Part shown: positions 41,135 through 52,323 of the stretch, piece by piece
Layout: every line of letters begins with the position of its first letter
Numbering within the stretch: position 1 is the stretch's first letter
Origin: Plasmodium brasilianum
Taxonomy: Eukaryota; Apicomplexa; Aconoidasida; Haemosporida; Plasmodiidae
Reading direction: 5' to 3'
Assembly: GCF_023973825.1 (NCBI RefSeq)
Contig: NW_027122924.1
Location: forward strand, 145,001 to 209,000
Length of the DNA stretch: 64,000 nucleotides
Translations under genes and position numbers: made by a program
Notes under the pieces: model-generated
Told to the model about the DNA's origin: nothing
The model's input: only the letters and a program-made list of their open reading frames with translations
The model's database searches: none

Positions 41135-42839
41135 ATTCTTTTTGTTACTCCTATTAATTATTACTATATAAAACGAAATATTTACAATATACTTTTCTGC
41201 ATTAAATGAGGGAGTCCTGTCCCCTTAAGAGCTTGCCCGTCTTACTAATGTAAATGACGTAAAAATTTTTTTTTTTTTTTGTTGTGTGTGTGTGGGGGGG
41301 ATGAGGCAGTCAAAAATAAAAAAGGTGAGTTATGTAAAGATGGTTTGGTGAGACTTCAATAAGAAAAAAAAATTGAACATAAGTAACAAGTCAAAGAGGT
41401 GTCAAAAGATGCATGAAAAAGATTTAAAAAAATGTCATATAAAATGTCTTATAAAATGTCATATAAAATGTCATATAAAATGTCATATAAAATGTCATAT
41501 AAAATGTCATATAAAATGCCATATAAAATGCCACATAAAATATCACATATAATATCACATATAATATCATATAACGTATGCTAAAATGTATATTTATTGA
41601 AGTAGTAACATAGCAGAATTAAAACGCACTGCAGCTTTTACATAATTTCCAAGTTATTCAAAATAATTATGCATATATTTATATATACACAAAACGATGT
41701 AAAGTCAGAAGATAATCACACTTAACAAGCAGTTTCATAATTACTTAAAAACGGATAAATTTATATACTGCTTACATAAAGATACCAATATTTTAAAAAT
41801 TTCGTAAATTCCCTTTATGCTTTTTTTTTTTTTTTTATTCCTCTCTTTTTTTTAAAAAAAAAAAAAAAAAAAAAAGACGATTAAGAATTCTTCTCTAAAT
41901 TAATTCTGTACTTTTCACTGAATTCAAAATATTCATTCGAATTATTTTCAAACGACACATACAAAAAGACATACGAAAAATACAAAATTTTATATCAACC
42001 GTATTCTCCGTAATTTTTAAAAATAAAAAAAAAAAAATACTGCAGTAAGGGGTAACTTGAGCATAAATGTGAAAATATCGTACGTATGCACAGATAATAT
42101 GAATGTCAAATATTAAATTTATATGTCTTCACATGAATGTGTACATATTAACATGCATACACATCAACATGCGCAAATGCGAGTTGTGCAAAAGTCTAAA
42201 TATATAGTCCTATATATGCTTAAACAGACATAAAATGGGGGAACGCCAAAGTGTATATATGCAAAAGTGTAAATATGTAATATTGGGAATACGCCCCGAA
42301 ATAATTATACCTACATGTAACTATATGCACCTTATAAAATGTTTTTCGTTAGAATGTTTAAAAATATTTTAATAGGTAAAAAAAAAAAAAATAAATAACA
42401 TTCCTCCTTTGCGCATATATATGTTCTTTACATATATATATATATATATACACAAACATACACTTTTACATACACATATTTGCCAAAGTAATACTAATAA
42501 AAATAAGTTAATTAGTTATTTTCTGTTTTTTTCCTTAAATATTATGATATACATTTTGTCTGATTTCAAAAAAAAAAAAAATTCCAGACATCTCTATATA
42601 CGTATGGTAAATATGTGTTTTGGAACAAAAAAATATTTTTTATCCTTTTAAAAATAATTGATAATAGCATAATAAAAAAAAAAAAAAATTCTTATATTTT
42701 AAAGTCTTTAATAAACAACGCTCAAATATATGTATTTCTGTGCATATATTTACGTATATACGAATATATAAATATATATATAATACGTCAAAATGTTAAT
42801 TAACGTATCACATATACATATAACATATGTATTTTTCTC
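41135..42839. other. AT-rich spacer between two minus genes
   Basis: 5' flank of the USB1-like gene and 3' flank of the multi-exon gene beyond. It holds poly-T, G-rich and poly-A runs (41262-41300, 41820-41878), a CATATAAAATGT array and TA microsatellites. Two short plus-strand open frames near 42410-42800 are poly-Lys/Ile sequences without splice support. No gene is called. Confidence 0.55.
41429..41575. repeat. CATATAAAATGT tandem array
   Basis: About twelve copies of a 12-base unit (ATAAAATGTCAT), decaying to ATAATATCACAT at the right end. Confidence 0.9.
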
Positions 42840-43205
42840 TCATTCCTTTTTAAAATTTAAAAGAAAATTGTAAAGATCCTTGTAATATTTGCTAGGTATA
42901 TTTTTTCTTTTTTTCTCTAATATAATTTTCCTATTTAATATACAACAGTTTCATAAAATCATTAGCGCAGTATTCACTAATTACGATATTAAAATATTAT
43001 ATATATAATATACAAACACATTCATATATAAATATACATGTACATATAGCCATAAATATTTATAAACATATACAGTAAACAAGTATTTATTAGCAAATAC
43101 GCGTAAACATGTATTTATAAGCATATAAATGTATACTTATATTTATAAACATATATATGTAAGTTTATATTTAAAAACATGTATATTTATATATATATAT
43201 ATATA

Positions 43206-43236
<31 letters not shown>

Positions 43237-43326
43237 TACATTTACATAATTTAAAATATATACATTTTTTTTTAACAATCATGGAATAAATGACAAAATG
43301 GTATTAATTTATTAACACGACAGGAA

Positions 43327-43366
<40 letters not shown>

Positions 43367-44665
43367 TAAGATAATATATATACAAGCACATACATACTAT
43401 GTAAAAAATAAAAAAATCTCATTTAACTGTTCGTAAGTACGGTAACTGTTTGGAAATGTAACAAAATAATAATATAAAATTTTATTTATATACATATAAA
43501 TACATATATATATATATATATATTTTTATAATAATATAAAAATCTTTACATATACTTGTATGTATATATATAAATTTTTCTTAAAAATGTGAAAGTATTT
43601 TTTATATCCTGTTCATAACTTTAAGAGGGAATTAAACGTTATCCATATGTTGAACCGAGGAATCAGAACTTTTAAAACCCCTTTATATAAAGAAAGGTAA
43701 GAAAAAGTAGTATTTAAAAAAAAATAATTCACCAAAAAAAATAGTTTATTAACATGCAGAAATATACAAAGAAATAAAAAATATACATGTATAAAATGAT
43801 CACATGTATATGAACAATAGTAATATATGTACTTACAGATAAATATACATATAATACATATTTGTACAACTTTTATCTTCTCATACATACATGAAATATA
43901 ATATGTACATATATATACATATATTATTGTTTTCATAAAACTAAATGTCACATGAAAAAGAAAAGAAACATAACAATTATTTACCCATTCCTTGTGAATT
44001 ATTGGAATTTTAAATAAATGACCTAGTTTTCTTTTTTCGTCATCCCCACGTAAATTGTACATATAATAAAATATTGATCATTTGTTACAAAAAAAAAAAA
44101 AAAAAAAAAAAAAAGAATTAAACAGACAATGAATAAATGAACATATAAATAAATATATAATTATATAAATAAAATAAACAAAATAAACAGGTAAATAAAA
44201 TAAACAAAATAAGAAACATATTGTGTTTAATTTAAATAATATTAACTGGTAATATTTAAAAAAAAAAATAAATAAAATAAAAAATGTATGTAAATATGGG
44301 CCTATTCATTTCATGACAAATATTACGGTAAAAAAAATGAGCCTATTTTTGTGCTAATTTTAAAAATTGTATTACGAGCTTTTTGCTTACGATGAATAAT
44401 TATGGTTTAATAAAAAAATACGTTTCTTTAAAATGGAAAAAAAGAAGATTATCACGCTTTACTACCTTTTGAATACATTAATTTTTGGAGTGTATACTTA
44501 TAATTAATAATAACGAATAAAAAATGTTTTTTTGTTATCTGCATAATATAAAATAATGATTGTAAAATAGCTCGATAATTAAAGTAATTCTAAGAGGATT
44601 GCAAGTGGTACCTCTTCATTTGATAAGCATTTTAAATAATTACTCAAATGAAGATAAATATTCTT
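42840..44665 (-). CDS. Multi-exon gene with a BRCT-like segment, structure incomplete
   Basis: Several small minus-strand exons are supported by splice sites: 44665-44612 (18 codons, donor GTACCA); 44538-44466 (acceptor ATGCAG, donor GTAGTA); a block from 44062 reading RGDDEKRKLGHLFKIPIIHK then EWVNNC; 43680-43638 (acceptor TATAAAG, donor GTTTAA); 43445-43398 (acceptor AAACAG, donor GTATGT); and a final region from 42976 to a TGA at 42840 that includes YYKDLYNFLLNFKKE. The block at 44062 resembles the C-terminal half of a BRCT domain (K...A/G...F-x-I-P-I-I...E-W-V-x-x-C). Phases agree between the 43680, 43445 and 42976 exons but not everywhere, and the last region needs a frame change near 42930. 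The start is not located. A plus-strand reading of 44570-44895 is also open and competes with the 5' exons. Confidence 0.4.
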
Positions 44666-45302
44666 CTGTATTAAAAAAAATTTGTATGTTTTTAATGGCA
44701 TGTACATATATGTATGTATATGTATATACGTATGTATGTATGTATGTATGTATGTATGTATTTATATATATTATTTATATATGTGCATATAACAAAAGGG
44801 AGAAAAAATTGCGAACAAATAGCTAATTTAACAAAACGTTTGTTACCTACATTCGCCAAAGTTTTGCTAAATATTAGAAAGGAGAAGAATTTGTGATTAT
44901 CTGAGCGTGAAAATCATTACATGTGAATTGAAAAAAATATATCATCATAATGTTAAACGTGTTCATAGGGTGTTACGATAACGCGATTATATATGCTTAC
45001 GTATATATATACATATGTATGTATGTAACATATACCGAATTACGCTTTTCTGAAACATTTTTAAATAATAAAAGATTGCTATAAATATATTTAAAAAAAA
45101 GTCTTTCATATGTGAAAACATGAACACTACTTAAAGCTTAAAATAAAGGATAATATAGTACTGATTACATGTAGAGAACAAAAGTAAACGTGAATTAGCT
45201 CGTATATATATATATATAAACGTGTGAACCACGCATGCCGAACGAACGGTGTGCCACTTTTATGATAAACGTTGTTTATTATGTGTTTATTATGAATTTA
45301 TT
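44666..45302. other. Spacer 5' of the TYW gene
   Basis: AT-rich sequence with a TATG microsatellite (44709-44765). A plus-strand stretch at 44791-44895 reads NCEQIANLTKRLLPTFAKVL and stops at TGA. It might be the end of a plus-strand gene with an exon at 44570-44701 (phases agree), or a chance antisense frame of the minus gene. Otherwise this is the presumed promoter region for the gene starting at 45303. Confidence 0.45.
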
Positions 45303-48300
45303 ATGGAAAATTTTTTAAAGGAAAAAAATAGAGTGTTAAAGGTTATTAAGTCTGAAGTTGATTTGTGTAGATACACAGATATTTATAAAAATAGTAACAA
45401 CCATAATATATACAACATATATTTGAATATATACAATGAGTATAAGAAAATTGGTGGGGAGGAGGATGACACAGCTAATTTTGAAAGCTATAAAAGAAAA
45501 AAATATAACAACTTGAGAAAAATAGAAAAAAAAATAAAAAGAATAATAGAAAAAAAAGAAGTACATAATAATAAAGATGATAAATCTATTAAGAAAAGTA
45601 TTGATCTGCTGATTTATCCATGTATTTATGAAATTAACAAAAATGAAAATTACTTCACAAGTTCCTGTTGTTCAGGTAGAACTGTAATATTTGGTGAAGT
45701 TGGAAAAAATGACGAACATTCTGAAAATAGTCTTATCGATTTTGAGTCAGGTAAAAAATTAGACAAATGTGATATTGATAAAAATAGTTTTAAAAAAGAA
45801 AAGATTTGCACAAATGAAATATTCCTTTCTTATTTAAAACAAAATTTTATAATAAATAGAAAAGAACAAACAAAGAAACACTCTTCTGATAATGAGAAGT
45901 GTCGTTATAAATGGAAAGGTAAAAATGTAAATGATCATCATTCCTTATGTGATTGTAAAGGAACAAAAATGCACAAAAAAAAGGTCCATATATATTATTC
46001 GTGTCATATGCATCAAAACTTGAAGCATGATGCAAATAAGATACGAAAAATTTTAATAAAAAAAATATTTCCAAATGATGTAGTTGGTCCTTTCCCTCAT
46101 AAGGATATTGATCAGACTGAATGTACAAGTCCAGGAAAAGGAAAAAAATACACAAATACTTGCAGTACAATATGCAGTAAAGTATGCAGAAAAGAATACA
46201 AAAATGTACGCAACTCGATGAATAGCTTTACGGATAGCGAGAAATTAAAACTATTCCATAGAGAGGAGAAGAAAAAACCAAGCATAAATGTTTATATAAA
46301 ATTCGAACCATTTATCATTCATATTAAATGCATTAATTTATTACATGCATTGAAATTGTTAAAAGTAGCTCAGTATTCTGGTTTAAAACAAAGCGGAATA
46401 TTGAACTTTAATAAGTACGTAATCGTTGCAATTAGGGGATCAATGAGGTTAGAGCACTTTTTAGGGAATGACCATACAATAGAAAAAAGGAAAATAGTTC
46501 AATTAATTAGTATATGTAATGATAAAATGACCAAAAATTTATTGCAATTGGTTCATTTTTATAATTGCTACAAAGAAATGTACGTAGAAAATAAGTGCTC
46601 ATTCAATTATAACCGTCATATTTTTTTTTCCAAATGTGAACTTTGTCATCATGAGAGGGGGAAAAAAAACCTTGCATGTGCAGGTGAAGAAAAAAAAAAA
46701 AAAAAAAAAATTCGCTTAATGAGGTGGAAACTACTGCCTCAATACATGTAGATATGAATTATGAGAATAATAAAGAGGATATAAAAAAGAAGAGAAAAAA
46801 AGAAACAAATTTAAGTAAGTATGATGTATCTATTTCAGATGAAGGTTATATAATAAATAAAAATTTAAATTGCGGAGAAAAGGAATTATTGCAATGGAAA
46901 ATTCTTTCCAGTAAATGGCATGTGCAGAATTTTTTTGTGTGGGGACATGACATGTTCATGCACAAAAATAAAATTTATATATTTGGAGGTTTTTCAAAAG
47001 GTGTGCGAAATAACAAGTTGAAAATTTACGATATAGGAAGTAAAGAATTGATGGTATATGACACTGTATTACCGTCATTGGTATATCACACATTTGTACA
47101 TTTGGATGAAAATTATGCCTTTATATTTGGAGGAAGGAAAAGCCCGCGGAGTTGCACAAACGAACTGTGGTTATATAACATCAAAAGTAATTCGTGGATA
47201 CTGGCCAAAATTGGGCATAATGTAAGTGGTGGTAAAGTTAGCCGTCGCTCAGGTTTACTAATGATGGGAAACCATGACACAACGGATGAGGTTCCTTGTA
47301 GCCGATTTCGACATTCATGTGTATTTGTGAAAAGAATTAAGAAAAAAAAAAAAAAGAAACTAACAGTAACGGTAACAATAATAGCGATTACACTCGTGGT
47401 AATAGCATTTACATATTTTATACATATGGTGGTATAACGGATGTGAATGAAGTATTAAACGATATGTGGGAGGGTAAAATAACTGTAAATGAAGACACTA
47501 GCAGTGCTTTTGTTAGGTGGAAAAAGAAAAATTGCTCAAATTGTCCAAATTGCTCAAGCGGTAAAAAAGCGGCCCTCTTTATTAAAAATAATTCGATGAT
47601 ATATAATAGAAGGAAGAAGGTTATTTACCTTATTGGGGGGTATTACAGCGAAATGAAGGAGAGTGAAGGAGCTCATGAAAATCATGTGTGTAAAAGTAGT
47701 AGTATGAATGGGAATAAATATGGAAACTGTCTAGTTGATGTCATAATGAGATGTGAAGGAAATATGAATTTTTTATACACATATGATATAAAAAAAAATA
47801 TATTTTTTTTTATTAAATGTGAAGGAGATGAAAAGCATTTCTACCCGTTAAGCAGATTTTCTCATTGTTCTTGTCTAGTTGACCACAATTTTTTTTTACT
47901 AATAGGAGGAATAAACATCCACAGAACAATAAATGATATTTGGTTGTTCTACATGAAAGAAAATAAATGGTATTACGTAGGAAATTTTCCCTTTCTATGT
48001 ATGTATGTAAGGGCAAAAATTGTTTGTAACAACTATATGGTGTATTTAATTGGAGGTGGTTTGACGGTTTTCACGTTTGGAAGCTTCTTCGACTTGCCTA
48101 TATATGCCGATTTCAGGAATGTCGTTATGAAATTTGTTAAAAAGGATGGAAATATAGAGGCAGATGGTGCCAGAGTGGACCACAATGTTAGCGCTAGTGA
48201 GGACGGCCCTTTCAGGGTCATTGAGGACGTGCATGGGGAGTACTCCTTTCCCCCTGGAGTGGAAAAGAAGACTGAAGAAGACGAAAAAAATGGTGAAAGT

Positions 48301-49333
48301 GGTGCAAATAGGAAAGGAAGCACTACGGGATCAGGGAAAGGAAACAGGGAAGAGGGGATGGGGAGTAGAAGTAAAAGCAGTAACAGAAGTAGAAGCAGTA
48401 ACAGAAGTAGAAGCAGTAACAGAAGTAGAAGAAGTAACAGAAGTAGAAGCAGTAGCAGGGGAAACAGTTTTTCCAGTGAAGAACGCTTAACTGCTTACAT
48501 AGCTCGTAATGATGAAGTGCAGTTAAGCAGATCTTACGCTTTTTCTCAAACGGGGGTGAAAAAGGAAAAAACTAATGGTATGGTTGGAGTGAATTACAAA
48601 AAATTAAAAGATGGAATTTTACCCAGTGAACAGCTGTACATAGTTGTAAAGGATAAAAGGCGCGTAAAAGAAATAAAAATGTTTTTAGAAGATATAAACA
48701 ATTTTGATAAATCTCGAAAAATTTATTTCTCAGGGCAGGGGAATGCACATAATTTGAGCGTAGAAGGTTTTTTTATACCAATTAAAAAAAAATTTGAGTT
48801 GTTAAGAAATTATGAATATGTTAAGGAGAAGTTACTTGCGGATAAAACTTGTGTGTGTAGAGAAGGGGAATTTTTGTACATACAGTTGAATATTAAAAGA
48901 GAGAAACGAAAGGTCAGCTTGAAAAATAAACTAAAGGAGATGTTCGAAAATTTTGTAGATGATAGGATAAAAGGTTATATAAACAGTTCGGAAAGGGAAT
49001 TAATATTAAGAGCTCACACTAAGTATGAAGTTATAGGGAGCATTCTAATATTTCACCATGAGAACTTAAAACCGGTAGTTAGGTTGTATGAAGCGTATAA
49101 GAAGATGAAGATGAAGATGAGGATGAGGATGAGGATGATGCAGATGAATAAAAAGTGTGAGAAAAAAAGTAAGCGGGTACCCCGCAGACGTGATAAAATG
49201 AAGTTCAATCATTTGACCTTACAAATGAAATGGTATGAATGCAAATATTTTGTAAAAGAAGTTGAAAATTTTTGGGTTGGTATAAAGAACATTTTTAATG
49301 ATTGCAATGGAGAAAGAGTTCAAAGGAACGAAG

Positions 49334-49368
<35 letters not shown>

Positions 49369-50778
49369 TTCCTATGGTTAAAAAGAAATAATAATACTTT
49401 CAACAAATTTATACATGTAATGAAAAAAAAAAAACATGGATTGAGAGGATCCTTGGGGGGTGTCAGATGTATGCAAAGAGGTATAGTATCAAACTGTGGG
49501 GTGAAGTATAGGCACCATGTACTCGTGTCGACGATTGCGAGGTGGTCGTATGAGAAGAAGGGGGCACTGATAAATTTTTCTACTGTTAAAAAGGAGCAAG
49601 TGGCAAAAAAGGAAGAATTGGTAAAAGATACAAACGAGGTAAAAGATACAAACGAGGTAAAAGACACAAACGAGGTAAAAGATACAAACGAGGTAAAGGT
49701 TACAAACGAGGTAAAGGTTACAAACGAGGTAAATATTACAAACGAGGTAAATGTTACCAACGTAGTGGGAAAAACGCGTAGGGAGAACAAGATAAAATCT
49801 ATCGCAGTGTACGAAAGAGTTGAGGGCGCGCTTCGAAAGAACAAAATACGGTTGGTACACGGGACAAGCTTAGAAACTATACATACAGAAAACAATGTTT
49901 TATACAAATTAGATCTAAGTAAATGTATGTTTTGTTCAGGGAATGGTTCAGAGAAGCAGAGAATGAAAAATATATACTTAAGTGGAAATAATAATTTGAA
50001 AAAAGAAAATGTTGTTGATTTATTTTGTGGTGTAGGGTATTTTACACTCCCTTTGTTAAAGTTCATTGGAGATGAGAAGATAAATAATTATTATGCATGT
50101 GATATTAATGAAGATTCTTTAGAATTGTTAAAAGAGTCTATAAAAATCAATAACATAAAAAAAAAGAATTTATATATAATAAAACAAAACTCCTTTTTAA
50201 TATCAAATAATGTAAATATAGTAAGGAAATGTCATCGTATTTTATTAGGTTTATTACCACAGAGTACAGAAGCATGGACCAATGCATTTCAGCTACTTGA
50301 TGATAAAGAGGGAGGGGTACTACATATTCACGGTTTAGGAGAAAACAAGTTTAATGATAATTTTGCATTTACTGTTCGTACATATGATTACATACGTACC
50401 AGGGAAGAAGAAGTTAATATAAATTGTATACCAGATTTATATTTATCTGAGTCAGGGAAAAATTATGAAAGTATAACGTGTGAACAGGAGGGAAGCTTGC
50501 GTTATCTTAACCAGGTCAATTTGGATAAATGTAATTGTATGTTTGAAGAGTATAATGAGAAGGGAAAAAAACAATTATATTTAAGTAACAACATCCCAGT
50601 TAGTCTTAAATTTGCTCAATACGTTTTGTTGGAAATATTTAAAATAGCTCTTAAGGATTACTACACAAATAAAACTAACTGGGAAATAGCTATTTCAAAT
50701 GTTGTCAGAGTTAAGTCATACGCGCCGCATATTTATCATTATGTCGTGGACATTCGTTGCACTCCTCTTTTTTTTTAG
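45303..50778 (+). CDS. TYW3-kelch-TYW2 wybutosine-synthesis fusion, two poly-A frame breaks
   Basis: The likely start is the ATG at 45303; the frame is open further 5', but only from a GTG. Residues about 100-450 are TYW3-like: YFTSSCCSGRTVIF, then FEPFIIHIKCINLLHALKLL, SGILNFNKYVIVAIRG and a C-terminal helix. A kelch block follows (IYIFGGFSKGVRNNKLKIYD, YAFIFGGRKSPRSCTNELWL, VIYLIGGYYSE, FFLLIGGINIHRTINDIWLF). The last third is TYW2: YEVIGSILIFHHENLKPVV, the SAM motif VVDLFCGVGYFTLPL with a CDIN acidic loop, and ILLGLLPQSTEAW followed by VLHIHGLGE. TYW2 transfers the aminocarboxypropyl group and TYW3 methylates N4 during wybutosine synthesis at G37 of tRNA-Phe. The frame breaks at A21 (46690-46710) and A14 (47342-47355); adding one A to each gives about 1,825 codons. 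A TYW3-kelch-TYW2 order is known from plants. Confidence 0.85.
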
Positions 50779-51544
50779 TTTGTTTATGGGGGAAGGGGGA
50801 GGGAGCCACCCCCAGTGCAGAAGAGTACGCCTCTACATATAAATGTGTGTATATAAACCCTTACACATGGAAGTGGTGGTAACTCGAATGAGCCTAGTTC
50901 ACCTTTTGTGTTAAAATACTTTGGGTGTACATAAAGGCGAGTTGTTCGCCTGGTCAGGATTTGCTAGGTCTATCTCATCGCACTACATGTAAGTTATATG
51001 CATATGTATTTATGTGTGTAATGTATATGCACATGTATGTATGTATGTATGTATATATGTGTATATATTACCCTTTTGCTGTTACATGGGCTAACGTGCG
51101 AATGTGCTCTTATGCGTCAACATCCATTTTATTACTCCACGACATAAAACTTCTTTTAAAATTGTTTATTGTATGTGCTTTACTTCAATTTTTTCGTTAA
51201 TTTTGTTTAAACTCCCATTTGTTTATTTGTTGTACCAAGCTGTACTTTGCCATTTTGCATTAATCTCCATTCCTTTTTATTTTTTATTTTTTTTTTTTTA
51301 TTAAATTTAATCGTATAAACGAATGTAAAGGAAAATTCGATTATTTTTAACATAATGGAGATGTCTTATCGGCTTTTCATAATGCATACTGAGTATATAT
51401 ACGTATGTAACCTCTACGTTGTTATACATATGTACTACTATATGGATAAATGAAACAAATTTTTTCATTTTAAATACATAAAAATAAAACTTATTACCTC
51501 TTTAAAATAGAGAAAAAAAAAAAAAAAAAATTGCTATTAAAGTG

Positions 51545-51581
<37 letters not shown>

Positions 51582-52323
51582 AAAAAATGTTTAAAAATAA
51601 AAGAATAAAATATTTGGTAGTATTTCAAATTAGTGGGTATACATATCTGATTGTTCCAAAAAATATCACTGCTTTTAATTTGCAAAATTTTGACAAAAAA
51701 AAAAAAAAAAATTATAAAATAAAAGTAAAAAGTAGGGGGATCTACATAAGAAAGGGGATATGTTTACGTAGCATAAAACGCAAAATTATGGTTTGAAATG
51801 TATGAAAATCGTTCATTTTGTTTTATTTTATTTTTTTATTTAAATTTTGAAAGAAAGAAGTATTTTTTACATACATTACACGTACAAAGATATACATGTA
51901 TGCGTAATGAGTCAGTGTTGTGTACGTCCGGCATTAGCGCAAAATTGAAGCCCCAATTGAAGCAATTGGATGGATAAAAAAAAATAAAAATATTTATAAT
52001 ACAGTACAATACAATGCAATATAATATAATACAATATAATACAATACAATATAATACAATACAATATAATACAATACAATATAATACAATACAATATAAT
52101 ACAATACAATACAATATAATACAGTACAATATAATACAGTACAATATAATTCAATACAATATAATGTATTATAACATAACAAACCTCATTAGGGAAGGTA
52201 AAATAAAAAAGCGGTGAAAAGAAACTTAATAGTAAGTTGCTTATTCAATATTAAGAAAAAAATATAATAAAAAAGAATGAATTTGTTGATGTAATCTTGT
52301 ACGTACCTTTGAATGCTTAAAGA
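50779..52323. other. Spacer between TYW and PHF5A genes
   Basis: It holds TATG and TA microsatellites (51030-51070, 51547-51580) and a TATAATACAA array. A plus-strand frame of 69 codons at 51587-51796 (starting MFKNKRIKYLVVFQISGY) is basic and not purely repetitive, and could be a small gene. The minus strand is also open there, so I do not call it. Confidence 0.5.
51996..52160. repeat. ATAATACAATACA tandem array
   Basis: About 165 bases of five-base units (ATACA / ATATA) in 15-base higher-order repeats. Every frame on the minus strand reads Cys/Ile/Leu/Tyr and is an artefact. Confidence 0.9.

Noticed and set aside
41429..41575. CRISPR-like regular array (also 29010-29165 and 55560-55780)
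   Set aside because: Units are contiguous tandem copies without unique spacers, and the genome is eukaryotic.
42700..44600. Centromere candidate because of extreme AT content
   Set aside because: Exon-like segments with splice sites are spread through it, which does not fit a gene-free centromere.
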